Shown in pieces: positions 41,491 through 52,979 of a DNA stretch of 64,000 nucleotides. This DNA is from Triatoma infestans (lineage: Eukaryota > Arthropoda > Insecta > Hemiptera > Reduviidae). The DNA lies in assembly GCA_011037195.1 (NCBI GenBank), contig JAAEAF010004330.1, forward strand, positions 1 to 64,000, in the 5' to 3' direction. Both the position numbers and the translations under genes were made by a program. Below the pieces are notes generated by a model. That model had not been told where the DNA came from, did no database searches, and was given only the letters and a program-made list of their open reading frames with translations. The first letter of the stretch is position 1. Each line of letters begins with the position of its first letter.

Positions 41491-42024
41491 GTTTATTTCT
41501 GAGCGGGCGTCTCTTTCTGATGCTCTTACTGCATGAATAAGCTTCAAGGCTACAGTCCAAGAATATCCACAATTTCCAAAGTTCCAACAATACTATATCT
41601 CACTCTATCATAATAAATACAAAAAAAATAAAAAAAAACCGGTATGAAGCGTTACAAAGCTTTCTCTCACTCGAATATTACAATTCGAAAAACATTTCTC
41701 TTAATTTGCAATATTTACTAAACGTTTAATTTGGGCTTGTATTACTATAGCAACACAATGTACGGGGTTTAAATTTAAGCGAAACCCACAGAAATTTTCC
41801 AGCTAAAAGTTTCAAATACAATTTTAGGCACATTATCTGTGCAGTAAGCCCCTATTTTAATGAAAGTAGTTAAAAAAAAAATAAACAAAATTTCATCCGA
41901 CCAATAAGAAATTTACAAAATAAACCATGTAAACCATATAGAATGTTAATCAATAAGTAGACGATTTAAAAAATTATTATCCATTAATCTTGATGACTAA
42001 TAATTAAATTTTATTTAAAATGTG
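41491..42024. other. Unassigned spacer
   Basis: No feature recognised. Confidence 0.4.
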
Positions 42025-43117
42025 GGTGAGTCCGTAATGCTGGATAACATCTGGTATTTTTATCCGTCGTAGCATGCATATTGGTTTTGTTCCTGACCGG
42101 TTTTGGATTTTCATCCATCGTCAGAACAAATTCACCAAGTTCATATAGAGAGTTCACTTCAACGAAATGTTTCTGTTATAGTCACATTTGTTTGTTGTAT
42201 ATATTTGGGAAGGTTATAATAAGGATATGTTACTGTGTATGTTTTTTATGACAAAGTGGAATTATTACAAATTATGATTAGACATTAGAAAATAGTGTAT
42301 AATAAATAGCATGTTTTGAAGAATACTTCTTTATAACTAAATTTTAATAGTGTTTTTTAATAAATAATAAAGGAATTTAAATAATAGAGGAATAGAGAAT
42401 AAAAAATAGAGAAATAGAATAAATAATAGAGGAATAGAGAATAAACAATAGAGAAATAGAATAAATAATAGAGGAATTTAAATAATAGAGGAATAGAGAA
42501 TAAACAATAGAGAAATAGAATAAATAATAGAGGAATTTAAATAATAGAGGAATAGAGAATAAACAATAGAGAAATAAAAAATAATAGAGGAATTTAAATA
42601 ATAGAGGAATAGAGAATAAACAATAGAGAAATAAAATAAATAATAGAGGAATTTAAATAATAGAGGAATAGAGAATAAAAAATAGAGAAATAGAATAAAT
42701 AATAGAGGAATTAAATAATAGAGAAAATAATTAATAGAAGATTTCCTCTATTATTTATTTTAAAATAATCTCCAATTTGCAGTTTGCTGTCAACCTTCTT
42801 ACATATCAATTTACTTACATATTTTCTTGTATTAACCGTGCTTGTATTTCACATTTATCTAATACTTGTACAAGCTTTTGACTGTCCATAAACTTTGCAG
42901 TGCCTTTCTTTAAAATTTATCTATTCTTATTAGTACACTTTACTTCTGAAATAACTTATCCCCCCCCCCCATAATAAAAATGACTTGATAAAACACTAAG
43001 CATACTTAACAACACTATTAAAATTTAGTTATAAAGTATTCTTCAAAACATGCTATTTATTATACACTATTTTCTAATGTATAATCATAATTGATTTTAA
43101 TAATTCCACTTTGTCAT

Positions 43118-43156
<39 letters not shown>

Positions 43157-43335
43157 TAACATAACCTTATAACGTTTCCACACATATACAACCAACAAGT
43201 GTGAGTATAAAACATTTCGTTGACGTGAATTCTCTATACGAACTTGGTGAATTTGCTTTGACGATGGATGAAAATCCAAAACCGGTTAGGAACAAAACCA
43301 ATATGCATGCTATGACGGATAAAAATACCAAAAAA
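42025..43335 (-). mobile_element. Foldback element D2 with minisatellite in the loop
   Basis: Left end carries the extension ('gagtccgtaatgctggataa') and arm ('ccgtcgtagcatgcatattg'); right arm ends 'catgctatgacggataaaaa'. Arms are ~170 bp and match D1 and D3. The 1-kb loop holds inverted copies of a further block (42230-42330 against 43020-43100), the minisatellite 42362-42745 and a CA tract (43122-43153). Both hammerhead cores (42088-42130 minus, 43253-43297 plus) have one or two changed core bases. Confidence 0.65.
42362..42745. repeat. AT-rich minisatellite, ~59-bp higher-order unit
   Basis: Built from 'aataatagaggaatttaaat' and 'agaggaatagagaataaaca' modules that alternate with a period of about 59 bp over six to seven units. 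The spacers are as repetitive as the repeats, so it is not a CRISPR array. Confidence 0.85.
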
Positions 43336-44215
43336 TTATATTTTAATTAATGATTAGGTATTTTTCAATCCGATCAATTATGAACTTAAAAATGTTTTCA
43401 TAATCTTTAGAAATTTACATTAAAACTTTTTATGAGACGCTCGAAGATATTTTCTGTAAACTTGCTTTTAACCATCATTTTTTTTTTTCTTTTTTGGCTA
43501 AAAATTCTAATAATTGCCCCATTAATAAAAGAACCATTAAGTTAATAACTATAAAAAGCAAAAGTTTAAAAAAGTAGAAACTTTTGCCGTTAACAATGAA
43601 AATGTTCTCTTAACTCCCCCCTCCACCAAACAAAAGTTAAGACCAACAAAAGAGGATTTTGGCCGCAGGACTTATTTCCTGTTTAGTTTTTAAAAGTAAC
43701 CCAGAAAAATGGGGTAGTCTGCTATGTTTTGTCTATTAAAATTTTATATGGTTAAAATAATTATTGTACTTTCATTCGTGCAAGTAAAATAATGCCGTTA
43801 TGTTTTTAAAAAATTACTTTCCTTTAAATATTAAAATAACAAAATTGTCTAATATGATACAAAGTTTAGTTTCTGTTTGTTTAAATTAAAAAAAAAAAAA
43901 AAAAATATTTTAATAAAATGAAATAGCCAACCAATAAAATGGAACCCATGATAATGACCTAATTAACGTTTTTTTAAAAAAAAGGAAAACCTTTTTCTTT
44001 AAATCAACATAATTGGCCCTTCCATTATTACACTTCTTTTCTAGTTACTGTGATAAATTTAATTAATATTTGCTTTTGTGTTTTCCTTTGTGTCAAAAAA
44101 AAACAAAAAAAAAATTATAAATAATTACTTGTTTTTAAAATAAAAAAAATGATAATTTCAAATTTTCGAAAGGGAGAAATACGTGTTTTTCTAAGGTAAA
44201 TGAAGTTGTTACCTG
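43336..44215. other. AT-rich spacer with A- and T-runs
   Basis: No gene recognised. Confidence 0.4.
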
Positions 44216-44218
44216 AGT

Positions 44219-44579
44219 AAGAAAAATTCTGGTGTGGAATATTAGTAAATGTGATTTAGAAGTGTACACAAATATTTCGATTTCTAAATTAAGTTTTAAC
44301 TATCAACTTCACAAATGGGCTACCTCTAAAGAGAACTTCAGTGTGGTTGATCCATTTGTAGTTGACCACCGCAATAATTACAAATTTATAGAACGGTACC
44401 ACAGTGAAGTTGTTAAAGAGAATTATTATAGCTATATTTGGCCATTTGTAAATATTTTTAGTGCTAAATTGGCTAATGATGTAATAGATTTTTACATTAA
44501 TTTCGTTTCTACTGTTCACTATCCAAAGAAACGACATTTTATTTATATGGTAAATCAAATACGGGTAAAACTAGTTTGA
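44219..44579 (+). other. Unidentified open frame, possible exon or relic
   Basis: About 118 codons without a stop, without an ATG start, rich in aromatic residues ('NNYKFIERYHSEVVKENYY', 'KLANDVIDFYINF'). Composition is less AT-rich than the flanks. An AG (…TGAGTAAG) precedes it and CGG|GTAAAA closes it, which could be splice sites. The antisense strand is also open (44289-44558). I recognise no family; by chance one or two such frames are expected in a window this size. Confidence 0.25.
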
Positions 44580-45597
44580 TACTATATTCTTACTAAATAT
44601 ATAAATATAATAATTTTAATTGAGAGATTCAATAATTTAATTTTGTTAATTAGATTATTTAATAAAATCTTGGTTAGTTGGTTTAACTGTATGGAATACT
44701 ATATATTATACTAATTAATTGTAGATAAGGTAGTGAATATGGCTCTTAGCAGACCGCATTGTCATCTAATCCTAAAATAGTGTTTGTGAAATTTAAACTT
44801 TTTAAAATCTTAGCTACACTAAATTCACACCAAAAATCAAATTTTTTTTTGTGGAAATCTTTACATTTAAAATTGGTAAAAGTTTTCAATTAGCAATATT
44901 CAAACTTTACATTTAAAATATTAATTTTTTTTTTTTGGAACCAAAATAAAATTGGTTCTTGATTTATATGAATATAGAAACATGAAAACGTGCAAATACT
45001 GACAATATACTGTAATTGATTTGTATTGGGGGGGGGGGGGGTAAATTAAATGTGTTAATTAATAATTAATTATTATAATTCATAATTGAAATCTTCTCTA
45101 AAGAGATCTCGTGAGGTCTGTGTTCGCATGAACTAGGAGAGGATGTAAAATAAATAATACAGAGATCATTATTACCATGTATATATATTTAATAATAACA
45201 GAATAAGTGAAAATAGATATCGAATAAAATCTTGTCTTTAAGATAATTAATTTAAGCAAATGAGAGGAATTAATTTATAATAAGACTTACATATAAACTT
45301 GGCTGAAGGTTGGGTTTGCACTGTGTCACTACTATACATTTTTGGATAGCACTCCTTTTTTTACGAACTCAGATTTTCATAACACAAATTTGATCTCCTC
45401 TTCTTTGAGACTCTACATATATATATATATATATAATCCCTCCCTCCACTGAAGAGTGAAAGGAAGGGAAATTCCTTTTATTGTAACTGAAGGTATTCTA
45501 CCTTCCTAACTGTTCCCTATTGTTTTCACCCAACCTTCAAAAACCCCAAATTTCACCTTACACAAAAATGTAATTTTTGTTAATTTATATTTAACCG
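44580..45597. other. AT-rich spacer
   Basis: Contains a G11 run near 45029 and a TA microsatellite near 45418-45434. No gene seen. Confidence 0.4.
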
Positions 45598-48500
45598 TTC
45601 CAAAGATATAGTAACTAATACTAGAGGAATTAAGCTGGTTGAATTTATGGAAACCCGCGGGCTGTACGTACTAAATGGGAGATCTAATAGTGATCTTGAG
45701 GGTAACTTTACTTATATTGGGGCCTCGGGTCGCAGTGTTAATGATGTGATATGGACCAATTTTGATGGACTTCACTTCACTAGAGACTTCTTAGTTGTTG
45801 ATAATTTCTTGATGTCAGATCACTTGCCGTGTTTACTAATATTTGACCATACTGTCGGTCGTGTGAAAATGAAACCCAATAAGCCTACTTCGGGCTCTTC
45901 TACGACAAGAAAGCTGTTAATATGGGATAACAACAAAAGAGTAGAATACAACCATCTCATTGAAAACTGTGAGATAGCTGAGAATTCAACACTTAATGAG
46001 AAAAATGATAATTTCCAAAATGTTATTAGTAACGTTTCAGAAAACTTGGGTATGGTTCATTACAAGCGTAACTTGTTGATATCTAAATTCCCTCGGGTAA
46101 GTCAGCCATGGTTCACGGAGGATTGTAGAATGGCTAAAAAATCTATGCAACAGGCTTTTAAGCTGTACAGGGAGACTAATTTTGATTTAGATGCCATTTC
46201 TGAATTTCATAATAAGAAAAAAATTTATAAACAAACATTAAAATTAGCCAAGTCTTCTTACTTTAATGATCTGAGAAACTCACTACTTAACGTTAAAGAT
46301 GCCAGTTCTTTCTGGAAAACTTTAAATTTATTTAGAAAATCTAAGAATAAGACACATAATATTGTTAATTTGAATTCTTGGAATGCCTATTTAAAAGAGT
46401 TATACCCCCCCACTCACTTTTCGACTTTCCATCCTTGGTTATTGATGTCACTCACCCATTCTTCGATGCTCCGTTCTCCCTCGATGAAATTTCGCTTGTA
46501 ATAAAAAGTTGTAAGGACAACAAAGCTCCGGGTCCGCATAAGATTCCTAATGAATTTTATAAGAATTTATCAACTCACGGGATTAATATTATTTTGAATC
46601 TATTTAATCAGATCTTTGAACGAGAATCTATTCCTAGGCAGTGGGGTAAATCTGAGATGTTCACATTGTTCAAGAAAGGCGACCCTTCCCGTCCTGAAAA
46701 TTATAGGTGTATTTCACTTATGAATACGGTAACGAAGTTATTCACGCAAGCTCTCACCAATAGGCTTTCACAATGGGTAGAATATGGCAACCCGCTAAGT
46801 GAGAATCAGAACGGTTTTCGAAGGTCTAGAGGCTTTGCGGATTGTATCTTTACTCTGTCTGCTTTAGTTCAATGCCAAATTGCTAGGGATAAAAGAAAAG
46901 TATATGGGTGTTTCATCGATTTTACAAAAGCTTTCGATAACGTTGACCACAACCTATTGTGGTTCAAATTGTACAATTATGGCATTAGCGGCAAGTGGTT
47001 GAGAACCTTAGCAATCCTCTACAGTGTTACCAGGACAAGAATGAGGGCGGTCAGAGGTATACTGACGAAGTCCGGGTCTCTAAAGGGGTGTTACAGGGTG
47101 ATACCATTTCACCTCTTCTCTTTGCAATCTTTATTAATGACTTGGATAATTTCTTGCAGTTTAATAATTGTAACACTGTACAAATTGACACTAATAATGG
47201 CTTATCCTCCTTGCTGTATGCTGATGACGTGGTTTTGTTGTCCAATTCAGCAGTGGATCTCAGGAGGAAATTATCTGCATTGGAAAGATATTGTGATAAC
47301 AATAAACTAAAAGTAAATATAGAAAAGTCTAAAATTGTAATATTCAAAAAAGGCCGCGATAGAGCTCCAAAAGATTCGTTTTTTTACGCAGGCGAGCGAA
47401 TTGAAGTAGTGCTTACTTTAATGATCTGAGAAACTCACTACTTAACGTTAAAGATGCCAGTTCTTTTTGGAAACTGAATTTGTGCCTTTTTGGAAACTGA
47501 TTTGGGTACTCTGCCTTAATATCTCAGAATACTTGTTAAAATACCTCTGATAATGTTTGTGTATTGCATGTTAAAGGTGACCGCCATCAAATAAATAGTC
47601 AGGAAATATGTTCAGTTTGTTTCTATATTTTTCGGTTCTGTGTATCTGAGAACCTTGGTATTTCGTTGAATCTTGGTATTCTGTTCTCAAAATCTGGTGT
47701 TTTCAATTTAACATCCAAAGATATGATTTCCAGAGCGACTGTAGCAATTTCGGCTACGAAAAACGTTCTGGCTGGCTGAAACCTTACGTTTTCGAGCCAG
47801 ACGAACCTTGGGAGGTAGTCCAATCAAAACTGCTTAAATCGTTGTTTTTTTTGGCAACGTAACACTGCTGGCTACATGGTCAGAATCGAAACGGATAGAC
47901 TTAAGCTAGAATATTTTGTTTTTAAACGTGCTCTGAATTGGTTAATAAAGCTATTGGATATGCGTAGTGACAGACTACCGAAAATTTGTTACATCAAGTT
48001 ATTACAGATGGATAATTCCACCAATAATATTCAAAAATATAATTGGGTCTCTCAAATAAAAAAATACTTTTTTGAACTTGGTTATGGGTGGTTATGGCAT
48101 CAACAAGATATGTGTCTCATAAATAAGTTTAAAAATAATATACTTAATGATCTAAAACAAATGTTAATCAATAGAGACCTGGAAAGAACCATTAACTCTA
48201 CCTACAGTTCCCTTTATAAACTCTTAATTAGAAATAAAAATTTTAATTCATATGTAAAGTTGAATGTATCTTATGAACTTATAAGAATAATTAGTCAAGT
48301 GAGGATGGCCTCTGATAATGTTTGTGTATTGCATGTTAAAGGTGACCGCCATCAAATAAATAGTCAGGAAATATGTTCAGTTTGTAATCATGAAAATGAG
48401 AACCTTGCACATATCTTTATTGACTGTCCAGGCTATGCCTCAATTAGAAATAAGTACTTAAAATACCGACCCCTCACAGCCGAAAATATTCTAAATATTA

Positions 48501-48665
48501 AAGACAAAAACCATTTACTGGATATATACAATTTTATCACTGCCTGCCTTAAATTAAGAAAATCTATACTGTAGACGTAGTTCTATTTTATTTTTATTTT
48601 TGTTTCCTATTTAATTCTATATTTTTGGAATATTTTCCGGCTATTTTTCAATAAATTAGTTTATT
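45598..48665 (+). pseudogene. LINE, scrambled copy: endonuclease end, RT, zinc tail
   Basis: 45598-46390 gives the end of an apurinic-type endonuclease ('NTRGIKLVEFMETRGL', 'SDHLPCLL') and the RT leader ('SSFWKTLN'). A slip in the C7 run at 46405 leads to RT ('NKAPGPHKIPNEFYKN', 'FIDFTKAFDNVDHNLLW'), and another near 47060 leads to 'GVLQGDTISPLLFAIF' and LYADD (~47217). At 47408 the frame is broken by two copied segments (47412-47472, 47536-47613). It then resumes at the thumb ('SKSGVFNL') and ends with the zinc motif CSVCNHENENLAHIFIDC (~48375) in the 47876-48574 frame. No RNase H. Related to 27681-29899. Confidence 0.82.
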
Positions 48666-49310
48666 TTTTACCATTTTTAAATTGATTTAGTAGACGAAGA
48701 AACATTTGACAAATTGTAGCCGCTTCAAAATAGTTAGCCAGAGAAGTAAAATAATAGTTTTTAGATTTCAATTGTAAACTCCAAAGTCAATACATCATTG
48801 TTCTTATGAAGTTCAATTTATGTTAATATGTTTGTTTCTGTTTGGTCACTCTGTATTGTTTACTTGTATAGGAGTTCTATATTTTATTTCGTTCTAAATT
48901 TCTTTTTTTTAAAAAAAAAAAGAAAAGTTTTTCATTTCTGTTTTATTTTTCTAATTAATATAACTTTTCATTTAATTACTAAGTTCTATATTTGGTAGGC
49001 ACAACACAACTCTCCATCTATAATGTACTCATTGTATGAACATGGATGTAAAACAATAAATAAATAATATTTAACGTAAATTTCCTAATAATATTTATCA
49101 TTTCTCCCGGAGTTACACATATTACAATACATTAATTCAAGTCAAATATTATCTCTCTCAAATATAACCTTCTCTTTAGGGGAAACCTCAATTCCGTTCA
49201 ATGCTAGTTGTGAAGCGGATTTGTTTTGTAATAATATGTCCATGTTTATAGCCTTTTTGTTCTCACTTAATGCCACACTAGATGTCGGGCTAGATAAGTT
49301 TCTTTAAGTG
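48666..49310. other. Spacer
   Basis: No feature recognised. Confidence 0.4.
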
Positions 49311-49615
49311 ATCAGTGACATTTTCCGTGATAGCCTGCTTCATTTTGTGGTCATCGACCGGTTTCGAGTGTTCGGGTGTCCATCATCAGGATGTTTTTGT
49401 TGAAGACTGTAAAAACATAGACTTGCACAGAGCAAATACAGTGTTGGAGTGTTGACACATTCCATACAGTTGATACACAAGTCTATGTTATTACTCTGTT
49501 CAACAAAAACATGATGGACGAAAGCCCGAAACCAGTCGATGACCACAAAAAGAAGCAGACTATCATGGAAAATGTCTCTGATGCTTTCCAGCTCTGCGGA
49601 ACCAACCACCACAAC
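49311..49615 (+). mobile_element. Foldback element C6, near full length
   Basis: Arms 'cattttccgtgatagcctgc' and 'cagactatcatggaaaatg' pair over ~130 bp around a loop with 'tacagtgttggagtgttgac'. The right end carries the extension ('tccagctctgcggaaccaac'). Possible gapped target duplication (ttctttaagtga / ttctttgtga). Left arm has a hammerhead on the minus strand with an altered stem II; the right-arm core is deleted. Confidence 0.72.
49352..49394 (-). ncRNA. Hammerhead motif in C6 (altered stem II)
   Basis: CATC, CTGATGA, then a longer stem II region, GAAAC, CGGTC, GATG. Catalytic residues and stem I are intact, but stem II carries a 4-base insertion and no longer pairs cleanly. Confidence 0.5.
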
Positions 49616-49813
49616 AAGAATTCTTTGTGACTTTTGAGGAAGTGAAACTGTTTATTACTTTCTCTTACTTGGGATTAAAATATAACTTCACACACTACTT
49701 TTGATTTAATAAATGTCGTCACATTATTACACAGTTGCAGGAAAAAAAAATTATAATAATAAAAAAAAAATTACTGTTCTTAATACCTACTTATCGTAAA
49801 TAAATTTTAATAG

Positions 49814-50521
49814 TGTAATAGGTTCAGATGTCTTGGTGAGGTGTTGTGATGCGATGAATAGTTGGGAGTTAGTTAGAGATTTTAGAGAGTTGTTATTCGG
49901 AATATGAATTACGAATTTACGAAAATAGATATATGTATATTTTAACAATAATTAAACGTTTGAAAAGATAAACTACAATTAATTTAAAATGATTTAAATT
50001 GTAACTAGAATGCACCAACTATAATGATTGATAAATAATATATGTTTAAATACTTAGATAGGGACGCGCTCCGATGTATGAATTATGTCACTGGTAGAAT
50101 CTTGATGTTACGCTGATGAAATACTGAAGAATAGTACTGTCCACTTCCTGTAGAGAGACCTTATATTGCCATCATCACACATTGACAAATCTTGTAATTA
50201 CGGGTCACACTCAAACATCTCTTGCCGTGTGTTGACCCTAGGTCTTGAATAGGTCGGTGAACAGGTGTGGCGACAGGTGATGGCAGTTATCAGAAGACTG
50301 TAGCCAGGTGGTCTATTGAGTGATTTGTTGATCCTTGTATATTGACCGTATAATGACCCTTTTGAAAGCAGTGTGTCTTTGGCGGTTTGGCGGTCCCTTT
50401 GACCGTGCACTGACCGCAGCTATTGTATTGAATAATAGCGTCTGGCTGGCACCACTAGTTATAATTTTTATAATTAAAAATTATATATTTCCGTTATCAC
50501 TCCTTCTTGTATCACATTACA
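49814..50521 (+). mobile_element. Solo LTR, family B copy B4 (708 bp)
   Basis: Starts TGTAATAGGTTCAGATG and ends TATCACATTACA, perfect short inverted termini. Contains 'gatgtcttggtgagg', 'agggacgcgctccgatg' and 'caaacatctcttgccg', shared with B1-B3. Length equals B3 (707). The target duplication is unclear: aatag at the left; at the right aatag occurs two bases beyond the end. Confidence 0.72.
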
Positions 50522-50920
50522 GCAATAGTATTTGTTGTATAAAATCTTAAAAATACCATCCTATTCCCTACATTGATTGATCACAGAATCTCTTAAAGAA
50601 GTTAATGGAATACAAACATATGGTATATACAAAATGGGGTTAATAGTATATAGAAAAAAAAGAAGAAATGGCCGTTTTTTTAAGTAATAATCGTCCATAG
50701 ACTTTAAAACCCATCCACATACTAGTAGTAATAAGTTCAATTCTGAGCTTTTCTTTAGAAAACCATGACTATGTCTTAAGATATATTACAAATTTTATAT
50801 CACTACTAGATAAAAAACCTGAAGATACCCGTACGGTATGTGAAATCAAAGGGAAAGATCTCCTTGATCAGCGTACGGCCCGACGTAGGTTTCAAAAACT
50901 TAATAGTGGTTATCCGTATG
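50522..50920. other. Spacer
   Basis: No feature recognised. Confidence 0.4.
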
Positions 50921-50924
50921 AAAG

Positions 50925-51143
50925 CTGAATGATTAGAGGCGCGGACCGCAAAGCTCAGATGTATTTTTGTTTTTTGGGTTCGATTCCCGTTCTTAGCTTT
51001 GGATTTTATTTTTTAATATGAATTTGATTAATATTTTGATATTAATATGAGTAATACTTAGTAAAGCATGGTTGTTATCCGCCTCCGTCCATGATATCTG
51101 ATCGATGGTTGGACGTAAACCAAGCCTAAATAAATAGGCATTG
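50925..51143 (+). mobile_element. Possible third SINE (tRNA-like head)
   Basis: 'gaatgattagaggcgcgg' resembles an A-box arm and 'gggttcgattcccg' (50979-50992) is a perfect B box. The body contains 'ttgttatccgcctccgtcc' and ends 'cctaaataaata'. Only one copy is in the window and no target duplication was found, so it could also be a decayed tRNA gene. Confidence 0.4.
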
Positions 51144-51159
51144 CTTTAGGACGATCTTA

Positions 51160-52010
51160 GAAAAAAAGACAGGTTAATGACGTTAATAAGGCTTTACGGG
51201 AAGATGTCAAATCCAACCACAAGTACTCGTCAGATTGCTGCAGAACTGCATTGTCTAAAAATACTGTTAGCCTAAACATGGGAAAGATAAAAAAGGAGAC
51301 GTAGGATAGAGCCGCATAAACATACATATCACCAGGCCGCCAAGAATGGATTCTTCCCAACTTATCTTTAAAAAAAAAAAAAAAAATCTGACATGCGCTT
51401 CTACAAAAAAATAGTGACATATGATGAGAAGTGAATTTACTGACGAAATCCTGAGACACGTGGTCAATACTTGGATTCCTTATAAACGATGGCGCTTCTA
51501 GTTGATGCAAGTAGTCAATTTAAGAAAAACTCGATGTTATACGTTTCTGAAACTATGAACGAAATAATTTATCATGAATTCATTACCGATGGACTTTCTA
51601 TGAATTACGAGCTTTACGGCCAAGGACTAGGTAGAATGTATTCAAAAATAGACCAGTATTATCCAACTTTGGTCAATAGCCAATAAGTTGTTATTCCAAC
51701 ACACCTGCTCGGCCACACACCTCCCGTCAGACCAAAGAATAATTTGAAGAACTTTATGGTGTCTTTTAACCCACCCTATAGTCCAGACTTACCTTTATCC
51801 GACTACCAGTTGTTTCGTTCCATGACCCACTTTCTTTGCGGAGAAAATTTGATATCTTCACCGAAGTTGAAATTGGAATGCAGGAATTTATGGATTACAA
51901 ACCCAAGGAATGGTATCAGTGAGGGATCCAGCAGTTGGCAGAAAGATGGCTTACAACGGTCAATTGCAATACTTTATATTTGGAACATTAATAAAAAATA
52001 AATCATAAAA
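51160..52010 (+). pseudogene. mariner-type transposase relic
   Basis: Frames in order give 'NPTTSTRQIAAELHC' (~51210, the N-terminal helix-turn-helix), 'IVTYDEK' (~51412, the first catalytic region (V/I)T.DE.W), and 'PPYSPDLPLSDYQLFRSM' (~51768, the last catalytic D region YSPDLAPSDY..FRS), then 'LWITNPRNGISEGSSS'. Many stops and frame changes; terminal inverted repeats not found. Together these three motifs identify the mariner branch of Tc1/mariner. Confidence 0.78.
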
Positions 52011-52966
52011 GCTAACAAAAAATGTATTTTTCATTGGAAAACTGAAATTTTTGTTTTATAACCCCATTATAATCTAAATATTTACTCCTACAGAAACAGG
52101 TTTACTCTTCCATATTTATTATAACTCTTGTTATATTCATATTCAACTTTCTTTCACTTTTACTCTTTGCTGTGTATCTTTAATTTATTGCTTGTAACAT
52201 TTTGAAAAAGTGATATTTTAGTTTATCAGCTTACTGCTAGAATGAATAGCAAAAGGAAACTGTGTGAAAAAAAAAAATCCAAAATAAGAGTACACAATAA
52301 ACTTTTTCTCAGGGCTGCTATTATTTTTAATTAGACCATTAACGTCCGCCTAGGACAAATACCATGCCAGGAAACAACCTGACCTATTTATGTATTTAAC
52401 AGTGAAGTAATCTTGAATAAAATACTTTGTATAAGCCAGTGTGTATTCTATTACTACATTATTATTAGACTCCAAAAATATTTCTTAAACTTATAATTAA
52501 TATTAGTGAATCATCAAAATTAAAATTCCATTTATTCGGGTGATATATAATTGTTTAAAAATGGTTACGAAATTTGTTTCATAGAAATATTCGCAAGATG
52601 CAATTCTTTTGTTATCTTTGTTTCACAATTTTGATACAAAGTTCTGTAAAAAAAAAACTAACAATTTCATTCAAAAAGTTCCTAACTTTTCATATTTAAT
52701 AGATATAATTAAATAAAAACATTAGTTAATCATTAAAGCATATAACTGAATGGCGTTAAATATAATTGAAATGAGTACAACTAAATACTTCTTCCCAGCA
52801 TGAAAATAGACTTTTATGAAAAATTATTCAGGAGGGATCTAGCTATAAGTATAGGCGTAATTACATCTGGTGCAAGAATCCCGAATTTGACAAGAATGAA
52901 AATAAGACCACAATGATGTGGTTAAGGGCGTTTCGGACACATTTAAAACCTTGTAAGGTTAAGATT
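52010..52966. other. AT-rich spacer
   Basis: No gene recognised. Confidence 0.4.
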
Positions 52967-52979
52967 AAATCTCGAGTTA

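Noticed and set aside
42362..42745. CRISPR-like array
   Set aside because: The spacers are as repetitive as the repeats, and the setting is eukaryotic; it is a minisatellite.
46995..47347. Separate small genes within the LINE
   Set aside because: They are consecutive frames of one reverse transcriptase broken by frame slips, or its antisense.
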